Translations under genes and position numbers: made by a program
Notes under the pieces: generated by a model
Told to the model about the DNA's origin: nothing
Seen by the model: the letters and a program-made list of their open reading frames with translations, nothing else
The model's database searches: none
Source of the DNA: Desulfobacteraceae bacterium
GTDB lineage: Bacteria > Desulfobacterota > Desulfobacteria > Desulfobacterales > Desulfobacteraceae
DNA: 64,000 nucleotides
NCBI GenBank assembly: GCA_024226935.1
Contig: JAAELK010000120.1
Location: forward strand, 1-64,000
Direction: 5' to 3'
In this document: positions 45,055-53,451 of the stretch, piece by piece
Layout: each line of letters opens with the position of its first letter
Position numbering within the stretch: position 1 is the first letter of the stretch

Positions 45055-45075
45055 ACCCCTTCTTTATCTTAATGA

Positions 45076-46206
45076 TCAATAATCATCGTCATTTTCTTCA
45101 TGATAACCGGGGTCTTCATTATCATACGCGCCATTGGAACCATCCTGAAGGGAATCATTTTGCCCCTGACCTATCCCATGAAATGAATCCGGGGTTTTGA
45201 CATGAAATCCATTATCCAACCCAACAAAACTTTCCATATCAACATGGTACAACTTTTCCATGGACTGCCATATTACGTTGTCACGGCAACCGTCAAAGAC
45301 AAACAAATTTTCTACATTTAATGCAAATAAACGAGAAAATCTGGAAAAGAGATCTGGAAAATAAATTTGAGGATCAAAATTATTGATTATCTGATTAATA
45401 TCATTGGCGATCAGAGCAGCCCCAGTGTTTTTCTTTTCCCCAATAAGCTGTTCAAAGGCCGCCATTTTTTTTATAAGCATCTGCAAAGGATATGATTCCG
45501 AGTCACATAACGGGCTTGCTTTTTGAGGTATTAATTCAACTTCGGTCCTAGCAGAGATATTGTTTTTTTCACTCCCGGATTCAAGCAGATCTGGGGAATC
45601 AGATTCCAAATCCTGTTCTGCCTCTAACTCCGGGTCCTGATAAATCAGACGGTAAAAGGAATCAAGCCAAGCCGTCATCTTAGCTAATCCATCAACCACG
45701 GCAGTGGACTCTTTTTCAAGACTGTCATAGAGCTCCTGCCTCAGGTTTTGGCTGATTTCCAACGCCTCTTGAATATCAGTTGGAGAGGTATTTTCCTGCC
45801 AAACCTGCCACTTTTCTCCGTCTTTTTTCTTTTCACTCTCAAGAATTTTATTGGTCTGTTTAAAAAACCAGATCAAACTGTTTTTTACATGCTTCATCCG
45901 GTTTTTTGATGGCCCTATAGCTTCCCAATTCTCATGGAAAAGCATCCCCATAGAGTTAAAAATACCATGGAGAGAACCTGGTCCTAATTCATCAAAAACG
46001 CCATAGAGGAAATAGCAGATAATACGAATATCATAAATTTGTTCTTCAATTATTTCCTGGGCATGCACAGCAGCATCGGAAAACTTTCCTTCCTGAATCA
46101 TGCCGGCGATATCGGCAAATCTTGGATCTATCGTATTCAACCCCGGGTTTTCACTTACCGGGAAGGTAGTGTCCAGCAGTTTTAAATCCAAGTTCGCACC
46201 TCCCAA
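45076..46206 (-). CDS. tssA: Type VI protein TssA (ImpA N-terminal domain)
   Basis: The 376 residues have the ImpA-N pattern: DPRFADIAGMIQEGKFSDAAV near the N-terminus, CYFLYGVFDELGPGSLHGIF and SKNRMKHVKNSLIWFF. The C-terminal part is shorter than in ring-forming TssA types and ends in a very acidic tail (EDPGYHEENDDDY). TssA recruits baseplate and tail components. It lies 75 bases after tssG's start region, in order tssG-tssA-zinc protein. Confidence 0.75.
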   Translation of the reverse strand: MGGANLDLKLLDTTFPVSENPGLNTIDPRFADIAGMIQEGKFSDAAVHAQEIIEEQIYDIRIICYFLYGVFDELGPGSLHGIFNSMGMLFHENWEAIGPSKNRMKHVKNSLIWFFKQTNKILESEKKKDGEKWQVWQENTSPTDIQEALEISQNLRQELYDSLEKESTAVVDGLAKMTAWLDSFYRLIYQDPELEAEQDLESDSPDLLESGSEKNNISARTEVELIPQKASPLCDSESYPLQMLIKKMAAFEQLIGEKKNTGAALIANDINQIINNFDPQIYFPDLFSRFSRLFALNVENLFVFDGCRDNVIWQSMEKLYHVDMESFVGLDNGFHVKTPDSFHGIGQGQNDSLQDGSNGAYDNEDPGYHEENDDDY

Positions 46207-46281
46207 AGATGCCTTTTACACAATAAAATCATAACTTGTATTTACAACAATACTTAAAAAAAATCAATACTTAAAAAATGC

Positions 46282-47178
46282 TCAGGAGGAAGCAATATAG
46301 CCTTTGAAAATTCGTATCTGCTTATCTTGTTCTGCATTACCAATAATTTTATCGTATCCAAGATAACTGGCTCGATTAAGCCGTGCCCATTGTTTTTGAT
46401 CCTTGATTACAAGAGTAACCTGCAAATCAATTCCAATGGTGCTTAGTATAGGAAATACCTCATTTTTCAGCCTTTTTTTTATTTCTATGGCCCATGGAGA
46501 CCCCTGGGAAGTCAACTCTTCATCACAGAAAAGTTTCACGTTTCTGCCTGAGACAACAATGCTTGTCTTGTCTCCAAACACAGCATTCCCCCCAAGAATA
46601 GCATTCCCCAATTTTAAGGGATTCATAGCCACCTGCCTTGGAAAATTTCCCTTATCAACACAGATATCAAGTTCCGGAAAAACAAGCCTGAACAACCAAT
46701 CCAGAGTCGAACATGACCTTAAATCGAGCATCTGAATATGATTGAGATTCATCTGTTCAAGACTGAAGAGTCGATTCAGATTCAGCTCAGGATAAACCAA
46801 CTCAAAAAACTTAAATAGGATGGTATGATCAAAATATCCAATGAACGAATAAAAGGATCGAAGATCAATCAATCCCCTGTCTATGACCTTTTGAAAATAA
46901 CTAGGCAAAGTACTCTGGGCGCTGAGAAGCCCCATATTCAATGTGAGTATCACATTTTTAAAAGGTTCACGCTGGAATTGAATTTTTTCGATAAGGCCGT
47001 TTTGGGAACACAAACTATTATAACTTTTAAATGTGATTTCTTCCGGCGAATATCCCATAAAAAACAATAGCCTCAAAAGAGAAATCATATCAAAATCATG
47101 TTTCCGTCTGGACACCTCGGCTTCCATCTTTTTTCTATCAAACGGGACAGTCAATTGCCTGACTGCTTCTTTTTTCAT
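46282..47178 (-). CDS. tssG: Type VI baseplate protein TssG
   Basis: A baseplate wedge partner of TssF. The 298 residues contain the N-terminal HDFDMISLLRLLFFMGYSP, a SRRK-type basic segment and the C-terminal hydrophobic-basic RASYLGYDKIIGNAEQD typical of TssG. It is slightly short. It overlaps the preceding 119-residue gene by four bases (ATGA), so translational coupling is likely. It is separated from tssF, unlike in most T6SS loci. Confidence 0.78.
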   Translation of the reverse strand: MKKEAVRQLTVPFDRKKMEAEVSRRKHDFDMISLLRLLFFMGYSPEEITFKSYNSLCSQNGLIEKIQFQREPFKNVILTLNMGLLSAQSTLPSYFQKVIDRGLIDLRSFYSFIGYFDHTILFKFFELVYPELNLNRLFSLEQMNLNHIQMLDLRSCSTLDWLFRLVFPELDICVDKGNFPRQVAMNPLKLGNAILGGNAVFGDKTSIVVSGRNVKLFCDEELTSQGSPWAIEIKKRLKNEVFPILSTIGIDLQVTLVIKDQKQWARLNRASYLGYDKIIGNAEQDKQIRIFKGYIASS

Positions 47179-47534
47179 AAAGATTTGCCCTGGATTTCAA
47201 AGGCCTCTACCAGGTCTTCTATCTGAGACAGGGCCTGATCAATTTCCATATTTGCCGCAACTATCTCTTCTTCGCCAAGCACCTGCCCATCTGTCCCGGG
47301 AAACCTCAAATCCAACAATGGCTTTAATTGATCCAGCAAATCTTCCAAAAGCTGCCGATTATCTCCTGAAAAACGTTTTCCTATCATTTCTTGTATAGAA
47401 CTATACAACTGCTCATATCCAGCCGAAGACAACGAGCCGTTTTTACTTGTTTTTTGCTTTAAAACATGACTTTTGGAGATCCATTTTCCCCGCAGCCGTT
47501 CCGGAGAAAATAAATTATCTATTTTGTCAGTCAT
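47175..47534 (-). CDS. Hypothetical T6SS-cluster protein, 119 aa
   Basis: I do not recognise a family. The protein is acidic and mostly helical (LLEDLLDQLKPLLDLRFPG, MEIDQALSQIEDLVEAFEI), with no signal, metal or membrane motif. It overlaps tssG by four bases and lies 21 bases after the methyltransferase gene, so it is surely part of the operon. A small adaptor or chaperone of the baseplate is a possibility with no direct support. Confidence 0.7.
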   Translation of the reverse strand: MTDKIDNLFSPERLRGKWISKSHVLKQKTSKNGSLSSAGYEQLYSSIQEMIGKRFSGDNRQLLEDLLDQLKPLLDLRFPGTDGQVLGEEEIVAANMEIDQALSQIEDLVEAFEIQGKSL

Positions 47535-47555
47535 AAAACCTCACCTTCATTTTAA

Positions 47556-48578
47556 TTAAAGTGATTTTCTTAAGCCCATTACATGCACCGAATAATTCAT
47601 GTAACTTCGATGGTGAACACGAACCGTCCAGGGCAAATTTTCTTTTTCAAACACCAGCTCCAGATTCTTAATTGCATGGGGATTGCCACCCTTTGCAAAA
47701 AGAGATCGCAGCACAATTTCACTTTTGCCTTTTGCTTCCGACCTCTGGGAATGCCCACCCAACCACCTTTCAACTGGGGAAGCATTGGGACTCCAGTCAT
47801 AGGGGGTAGAAATGATTGCGCCGGCCCCTGATTTTAGAACCCTTTCTATTTCCTGTAGATGAAGATAAGGATCCCCTACACAATCCAAAAGATTAAAACT
47901 CAATCCAAAGGAGAATAAGGCATCCGGAAAAGGAAGGTTTAACACATCACAGGCCCAGAAATCTACATTTTCATCATCCATAAAATCGGTTTTAATCATT
48001 TTTCGATCATATGCAAGCCCCAACATTCTTTTAGGATACGTAAAGATACCGGTTTCCAATACCTTTACAGCAGCCTGAAGCATGGTAAGATTAAGATCTA
48101 TACCCAATACGAGCCCATTAAAATTACGTGAAAGCTCAAAGCTTGTTCGCCCCACGGAACACCCCAGATCCAGAATGGGACCATCAATAGGCTGCATCAT
48201 CCCAGGCAGAGTTTCAGACAAAAGATGTAAAGCAGATCCGGGCCTTACTCCGGGCTGTCCACACTCATCGGGATCAAGATCACCATAATGATCATAACCA
48301 TAAGAACTAAGGTATTGACGAATGGAATCGTACATGGATCCCGGCCCCATACAATCCCCCAGCAAAGATTCTATTTCTTCAGAAGAATTATTTCTTTTAA
48401 CAATAGAAAAAGCAGACTGCCGGACAAACTCCCTGATATCGGCTACAATAATTGGAATACCATCTATAATAGGGTATTCACAACGACACTCAGGATTTGA
48501 ACAAATCAATATTCCTTCAACAACTCTGTCCTTTTTTTTTGTTAAAACACTACCGATTTCAAGTTGGTAATCCCCCAA
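47556..48578 (-). CDS. SAM-dependent methyltransferase with Trm112-like N-terminus
   Basis: Residues about 20-50 (CSNPECRCEYPIIDGIPIIV) look like the zinc-binding Trm112p fold fused to many bacterial class I methyltransferases. The catalytic domain has motif I LDLGCSVGRTSFEL, the acidic LGIDLN after strand 2, a DFWACDVLNLPFPDA motif and EIERVLKSGAGAIISTPYDW. The 340-residue protein lies between PAAR and the tssG-coupled gene, inside the T6SS unit. The target is unknown: an effector, a T6SS part or a small molecule are all possible. Confidence 0.8.
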   Translation of the reverse strand: MGDYQLEIGSVLTKKKDRVVEGILICSNPECRCEYPIIDGIPIIVADIREFVRQSAFSIVKRNNSSEEIESLLGDCMGPGSMYDSIRQYLSSYGYDHYGDLDPDECGQPGVRPGSALHLLSETLPGMMQPIDGPILDLGCSVGRTSFELSRNFNGLVLGIDLNLTMLQAAVKVLETGIFTYPKRMLGLAYDRKMIKTDFMDDENVDFWACDVLNLPFPDALFSFGLSFNLLDCVGDPYLHLQEIERVLKSGAGAIISTPYDWSPNASPVERWLGGHSQRSEAKGKSEIVLRSLFAKGGNPHAIKNLELVFEKENLPWTVRVHHRSYMNYSVHVMGLRKSL

Positions 48579-48642
48579 TTGATTTTTTTTACATTGCGGA
48601 CATAAAGGCCTGAGTGTTTCAAAGTGATTAAGATTGATAGAA

Positions 48643-49026
48643 TCACCCTCCTACCATTACGGTGGGACATCCGGGAGGTAATATTTTACCTGTTGGTGAA
48701 GGAATCGGCGCCACACAAGACGCATGGGCTGTCATATCCCCAACCCTGGCAGCAGGCAGACCGCCTATCATAACCGTTGCGGAACCCTTGGCAACAATAC
48801 CCGGCCCTCCAGGCACACAGCCAGCTAACATACAGGGAGCTGTCATACTGCTCACCTGGGCGGCGGGCATCCCGCCAATTAAAACATTCACCGCACCCTT
48901 AATAATCGCCAGGGGCATAGCCGGATGGGGGACAGGTGTCGGGACTGGGGCTGCTGGATGAATAGGTGCATGGCAATGGGGAGCATCTTGTAAAACCAAA
49001 TCACCTACACGTGCTGCAGGAGGCAT
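48643..49026 (-). CDS. PAAR-domain spike tip protein
   Basis: The 127-residue protein is the sharp tip of the T6SS spike, sitting on the VgrG shaft. It begins PAARVGDLVLQDAPHCHAP, has a proline-histidine stretch and repeats the family's triangular strands: NVLIGGMPAAQVSSMTAPCM, ATVMIGGLPAARVGDMTAH and the closing GCPTVMVGG. Histidines and cysteines can bind the usual metal ion. There is no attached toxin domain, so effectors must be separate. It is the first gene of the cluster, with GGAG nine bases upstream of its ATG. Confidence 0.93.
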   Translation of the reverse strand: MPPAARVGDLVLQDAPHCHAPIHPAAPVPTPVPHPAMPLAIIKGAVNVLIGGMPAAQVSSMTAPCMLAGCVPGGPGIVAKGSATVMIGGLPAARVGDMTAHASCVAPIPSPTGKILPPGCPTVMVGG

Positions 49027-49229
49027 AATACATTCTCCTTATTTTAATGGATCGCCTTGCTTTGAATCATTCTGCTTTTTAATGATAAAAATTACAAGCA
49101 AAAAAAAATACCCGACCCAAAAAGAGCAGCTATCGTACACAAACCGCCTAAGATATAAGGCAAATTTTCAAAACAAGTATGACCATAAAAAAGGGATTCG
49201 AAAAACCATCGAAACCCTTGAATTTATTT

Positions 49230-49305
49230 ATGGAGGCGGCTTCCAGATTTGAACTGGAGAATGTCGGCTTTGCAGGCCGATGCCTTACCACTTGGCCAAG
49301 CCGCC
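49230..49305 (-). tRNA. tRNA-Cys (GCA)
   Basis: The minus strand folds as a cloverleaf of 76 bases with CCA encoded: acceptor GGCGGCT with AGCCGCC, D-loop AAGTGGTAAGG, anticodon GCA (49271-49273) in CTGCAAA, and T-loop GTTCAAATC. It lies seven bases downstream of tRNA-Gly and is probably co-transcribed with it. The T6SS cluster begins about 200 bases further on. Confidence 0.95.
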
Positions 49306-49311
49306 TATGTA

Positions 49312-49386
49312 TGGAGCGGGAAACGGGAGTTGAACCCGCGACTTCGACCTTGGCAAGGTCGCACTCTACCACTGAGTTATTCCCGC
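49312..49386 (-). tRNA. tRNA-Gly (GCC)
   Basis: A 75-base cloverleaf on the minus strand with CCA encoded: acceptor GCGGGAA with TTCCCGC, D-loop CTCAGTGGTAGAG, anticodon GCC (49352-49354) in TTGCCAA, and T-loop GGGTTCAACTCCC. It forms a two-tRNA unit with tRNA-Cys. Confidence 0.95.
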
Positions 49387-49497
49387 TCAGCAAACAAAAA
49401 GAACTTATATATGGATGCCTCTACTTTGTCAATAAAAAAGTAATTAAAATCAAATTTTTATTGCCTCTTTTGTTTAGCATGCCCAATCGATCATTAA

Positions 49498-50142
49498 TTA
49501 CCCCTTCTTTTTGTTCCAATCAGCCATGAATGCATCTATGCCCTTATCGGTCATATGATGGGCTGCAAGCTTTTTCAAGACACCATGGGGTATGGTCGCA
49601 ATATCCGCTCCAATCAAAGCTGCATTTAAGACATGCAAGGGGTTTCTCACGCTGGCCACAATAATCTGGGTATTAAAATCATAATTTGCATAGATCTGAA
49701 CGATCTCTTCAATCACATTCATGCCTTCCTGGGCCAGATCATCGAGACGTCCTACAAAAGGAGATACATAAGTTGCTCCTGCTTTTGCTGCCATCAAGGC
49801 CTGCAATCCAGAAAAGACAAGAGTAACATTGGTCTTTATCCCTTCGGAAGACAAGGTTTTTACTGCCTTCAGGCCTTCCACGGTCATGGGAATCTTAACA
49901 GTAATATTATCAGCTATTTTAACAAGCTCCCTTGCCTCTGTCACCATACCATCATACTCAAGACTGATGACTTCGGCACTGACAGGGCCTTCAACAATCT
50001 GACATATCTTGGCGATGATATCCTTAAATTCTCCGTCTTCTTTAGCAATTAAAGATGGGTTAGTGGTAACACCATCCACCATTCCCATATTATTAGCATC
50101 TTTAATCAGATCGATATTAGCTGTATCAATAAAAAACTTCAT
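49498..50142 (-). CDS. fsa: Fructose-6-phosphate aldolase / transaldolase-like
   Basis: The 214 residues are the small transaldolase form (TalC/FSA): [20 protein letters not shown], the [11 protein letters not shown] loop, and the Schiff-base lysine in [18 protein letters not shown]. Annotations differ between fructose-6-phosphate aldolase and transaldolase; many enzymes of this length are true transaldolases of the pentose phosphate route. AGGAGG lies seven bases before the ATG. It is the last gene of the run that starts with coaBC. Confidence 0.9.
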   Translation of the reverse strand: MKFFIDTANIDLIKDANNMGMVDGVTTNPSLIAKEDGEFKDIIAKICQIVEGPVSAEVISLEYDGMVTEARELVKIADNITVKIPMTVEGLKAVKTLSSEGIKTNVTLVFSGLQALMAAKAGATYVSPFVGRLDDLAQEGMNVIEEIVQIYANYDFNTQIIVASVRNPLHVLNAALIGADIATIPHGVLKKLAAHHMTDKGIDAFMADWNKKKG

Positions 50143-50152
50143 TTAACGCCTC

Positions 50153-50650
50153 CTAGTCCAGAAAGATCACCTTCTGGCTTTCTTGTTTTTCTATTTTATT
50201 TAATAATTGTCCCGGTGTTTGATTTAACACCGGATGAATTGTATCTGCTCCTATATCACACATGGGCCTCAGCACAAAGCACCTTTCATGCATCCTGGGA
50301 TGGGGAATTTCAAGACAGGATGTTTTTAAAACCAAATTTTGAAAAAAAATAATATCTAAATCGATAATTCTGGGCCCAAACCTGAAGGCTTTGCCCTCTT
50401 TATCCAGACAGTGTTCAATCTGCTTTAAAATATCCAGCAAACCCTTGGGTTCAACCGAAGTTTCTATTTTTAAAGCTGCATTCACAAACCAGTCCTGATC
50501 TTCAAAATTCTGGGGATGGGTCCTGTAAAAAGAGGACACAGCAGCAACGTTGATCATTTCATGTTTATCAAGGCAATGGATGGCCTGGTTTAGATTTTCT
50601 TTTTTTTCACCTTTGTTTGAACCAATACTCAAATACGCTGTAAATAACAT
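50153..50650 (-). CDS. folK: 6-hydroxymethyl-7,8-dihydropterin pyrophosphokinase
   Basis: A folate-synthesis enzyme that transfers pyrophosphate from ATP to the pterin. The 165 residues have the N-terminal AYLSIGSNKGEKKENL, the VSSFYRTHPQ segment, the FVNAALKIET strand, the FGPRIIDLDIIFF signature (RxxDLDI) and PHPRMHERCFVLRPM. It is normal length. It lies 10 bases upstream of fsa and five bases downstream of the lipoprotein gene. No folP or folB is adjacent. Confidence 0.93.
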   Translation of the reverse strand: MLFTAYLSIGSNKGEKKENLNQAIHCLDKHEMINVAAVSSFYRTHPQNFEDQDWFVNAALKIETSVEPKGLLDILKQIEHCLDKEGKAFRFGPRIIDLDIIFFQNLVLKTSCLEIPHPRMHERCFVLRPMCDIGADTIHPVLNQTPGQLLNKIEKQESQKVIFLD

Positions 50651-50655
50651 TCTCG

Positions 50656-51090
50656 TTATTGCTCAAACTTAACATAGAGTGTTTTAGAATAATCGCTTTT
50701 TATCCCATCTTTTCCAATGGCCTGCACCCTGAAATAATAATGAAATCCAGGCTCCAACAATCGTCGATAAACCATATGCGGCATGGGAACCACCCCCACC
50801 GATTTAAAAATAAAGGGACAACCCTCACAGCCGTCCAATTCTTTGATAGCCATGGAAACATCAAATGCCTCGGGGGCAATTTTTGCATTGACAGGATCGA
50901 TGGTATGGGTCCATGTCAGTGTTAACTGGTTGCCATGTACAGAATATGCCACATTTCCCGGAATGGCCAAAAAATTTCCTTGCTTTATGGGTGGCAGTGG
51001 CGGTCCTTTTTTACCACATGATGTAACCAGTAACAACACAGACAAAAAAAGAAAACCCAGAAAAAAAAACTGTTTTTTGCACATCTTCAT
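50656..51090 (-). CDS. Small lipoprotein with fibronectin-like domain (LptM-like N-terminus)
   Basis: A 144-residue lipoprotein with signal and lipobox VTSC followed by GKKGPPLPP, the motif of small lipoproteins annotated near lysA/argH in many bacteria (YifL/LptM-like). Here the motif is extended by a beta-rich domain resembling fibronectin type III (VHGNQLTLTWTHTIDP, YYFRVQAIGKDGIKSDYSK). It overlaps argH by four bases. Its role is unknown; the LptM link to LptD assembly in enterics rests on the short motif only. Confidence 0.75.
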   Translation of the reverse strand: MKMCKKQFFFLGFLFLSVLLLVTSCGKKGPPLPPIKQGNFLAIPGNVAYSVHGNQLTLTWTHTIDPVNAKIAPEAFDVSMAIKELDGCEGCPFIFKSVGVVPMPHMVYRRLLEPGFHYYFRVQAIGKDGIKSDYSKTLYVKFEQ

Positions 51091-52469
51091 GATAAATCAA
51101 ACTCCTTTTCGGCTTTTTGCACCGCTTTTATCACATTATCAAAGCTTGTCCCTCCGTACGATATGCGACGGGTAATCATTTGATCAAGACAAATAAAATG
51201 ATAGATATCGGCTTCAATCAAATCACTGAAAGATTGTAATTCACTTAAAGTTAACTCATCCAATTCTTTGTTTTGACCCAGGGCAAAGGCTACCGCTTTT
51301 CCAGCAACACTGTGTGCCTGCCTGAAAGCCATGCCACGCCCCACAAGATAATCAGCAAAGTCAGTGGCATTTAAAAATCCCTGTTTACAGGCATTTTTCA
51401 TTGTGTCTGCATGCACCTCAATATTTGGCAGCATCCGGGTATAAACCTCCAGACAGATTTTCAAGGTATCAAGGGTATCAAACAGCGGTTCCTTGTCTTC
51501 TTGCATATCTTTATTATAGGCCATGGGAAGAGATTTCATCGTAGTCAGGATGGCCACAAGATTTCCCACTACCCTTCCTGTTTTGCCCCTCACAAGTTCT
51601 GCCACGTCCGGGTTCTTTTTTTGGGGCATGATACTGGAACCAGTAGTAAAGGCATCACAAATAGTAATGAAAGAAAATTCAGAAGACGACCAGAGAATCA
51701 ATTCCTCGGAAAGCCGTGACAAATGAATCATACAGATACTGGCATGGGAAATAAATTCCATGATAAAATCCCGATCTGAAACGGAATCGATGCTGTTTTC
51801 CGACACTTTACCAAACCCAAGCACCTGGCTTGTATACTCCCGGTTCAAAGGATAGGTGGTACCAGCAAGGGCAGCGGCACCAAGGGGCATCACATCCACC
51901 CTTTTAAAAGAATCGGAAAACCGCTGAATATCCCGGTTGATCATTTCATAATAAGCCATAAGATGGTGGGAAAAGAGCACAGGCTGGGCGCGCTGCATAT
52001 GGGTATAGCCCGGCATGACTACATCAAGGTGTTGCTTTGCCATGGCCACCAGGACTTTTTGGAAATTTATCAGCATCTGGATGATATTTGAAGTTTCTTC
52101 CTTCAAGTAGATACGAATATCAAGGGCAACCTGATCATTACGGCTTCTACCGGTATGAAGCTTTTTTGCCAGCTCCCCAATTTCTTTGCCCAGGGCATCT
52201 TCCACATGCATGTGGATATCTTCCAAACTATCGGTAAAGGCAATTTCATCCTTTTCAATCTTGGCCTTTACCTTACCAAGCCCCCCTATCAGCGTATCGG
52301 CCTCGGCCTGTGTAATAATGGATTCATTTGCCATCATCTTCAAATGGGCAATACTGCCACAAATATCACTGGCATAAAGCCTTTTATCTACGTCGATGGA
52401 CGCATTAAATTTTTCAACCAGTTTATCTGTGGCCTGGGAAAATCGTCCACCCCAAAGTTTTTCACTCAT
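51087..52469 (-). CDS. argH: Argininosuccinate lyase
   Basis: The last step of arginine synthesis: argininosuccinate to arginine and fumarate. The 460-residue protein has the N-terminal KLWGGRFSQATDKLVEKFNA, the THMQRAQPVLFSHH catalytic histidine block and the fumarase-superfamily signature GSSIMPQKKNPDVAEL. The length is normal. It follows argF by 52 bases on the same strand. argG, whose product is its substrate supplier, is not between them. Confidence 0.96.
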   Translation of the reverse strand: MSEKLWGGRFSQATDKLVEKFNASIDVDKRLYASDICGSIAHLKMMANESIITQAEADTLIGGLGKVKAKIEKDEIAFTDSLEDIHMHVEDALGKEIGELAKKLHTGRSRNDQVALDIRIYLKEETSNIIQMLINFQKVLVAMAKQHLDVVMPGYTHMQRAQPVLFSHHLMAYYEMINRDIQRFSDSFKRVDVMPLGAAALAGTTYPLNREYTSQVLGFGKVSENSIDSVSDRDFIMEFISHASICMIHLSRLSEELILWSSSEFSFITICDAFTTGSSIMPQKKNPDVAELVRGKTGRVVGNLVAILTTMKSLPMAYNKDMQEDKEPLFDTLDTLKICLEVYTRMLPNIEVHADTMKNACKQGFLNATDFADYLVGRGMAFRQAHSVAGKAVAFALGQNKELDELTLSELQSFSDLIEADIYHFICLDQMITRRISYGGTSFDNVIKAVQKAEKEFDLS

Positions 52470-52521
52470 TATATACCTGCCCGCCTTTCTTAATTTTTTT
52501 TCTGTACTTTTTTTTATAAAA

Positions 52522-53436
52522 TCAAGCCAAAATCAAATTTTCTAAAATAGCTTTGTGCATATGCCGTTTGTTTTCCGCCTGATCCCAGAACACTGCCCCT
52601 TTTGCCTCAAAAACCTGTTCTGAGATTTCCTCTCCTCGATGGGCTGGCAGGCAATGGAGAACCAAGGCATCTGATTTGGCAAAAGATAACAAGGTTTTAT
52701 TCACCTGGAAACCTTCAAAGGATAAGAGTCTGTCTGAAAGTTCAGCCTCCTCGCCCATACTGGCCCATACATCGGTGTAAACTATATCGGCATTTTTTAC
52801 AGCTTCCCTGGGATCATTTGTAAATACAATATTGGGCATGGTATCGGCCCCTGCATTGGCAATGATATCCTGGTCAATGGAATAGTCATCCGGGCAGGCA
52901 AATGAGAAATTAAGCCCCAACACACTGGCAGCATTTACCCAGGAATTGGCAACATTATTACCGTCACCCACCCAAGCAATCTTCACATTTTCATATCCAC
53001 CTTTGTACTCAATGATGGTCATGATATCACTTAAAATCTGGCAGGGGTGAAATGAATCTGTCAGGGCATTGATCACGGGAACGCTTGCGCTTTGGGCAAA
53101 TTCTTCAACCAGTTCATGGTCAAAGGTTCTCATGGCCAGACAATCAATATAACGAGATAATACCCGGGCCGTATCCCTGGCCGGCTCATTCCTTGAAATC
53201 TGTGTGTCCTGGGTACTCATATAAATGGGATGTCCGCCCAACTGAATCATGGCTGTTTCAAAAGCAATCCTGGTCCTGGTAGATTTTTTATCAAAAATCA
53301 GTCCCAGGGTTTTACCGGTTAATATGGAATCAAAAATACCCTTTGCATATCGATCTTTAAGCTGCATGGCCCGTTTGAAAAGATGTTGAAAATCTTTTTT
53401 TTCAAGGTCCAGCAATGATAACAAATCTTTTTTCAA
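52522..53436 (-). CDS. argF: Ornithine carbamoyltransferase
   Basis: Makes citrulline from ornithine and carbamoyl phosphate. The 304 residues contain the carbamoyl-phosphate loop KKSTRTRIAFE, the downstream FHPCQILSDIMT block and the ornithine loop HCLPAHRGEE. The start is TTG with AGGAG eight bases before it; no ATG is near. It lies 15 bases after argD. Confidence 0.95.
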   Translation of the reverse strand: MKKDLLSLLDLEKKDFQHLFKRAMQLKDRYAKGIFDSILTGKTLGLIFDKKSTRTRIAFETAMIQLGGHPIYMSTQDTQISRNEPARDTARVLSRYIDCLAMRTFDHELVEEFAQSASVPVINALTDSFHPCQILSDIMTIIEYKGGYENVKIAWVGDGNNVANSWVNAASVLGLNFSFACPDDYSIDQDIIANAGADTMPNIVFTNDPREAVKNADIVYTDVWASMGEEAELSDRLLSFEGFQVNKTLLSFAKSDALVLHCLPAHRGEEISEQVFEAKGAVFWDQAENKRHMHKAILENLILA

Positions 53437-53451
53437 TTTTAGGTCTCCTAA

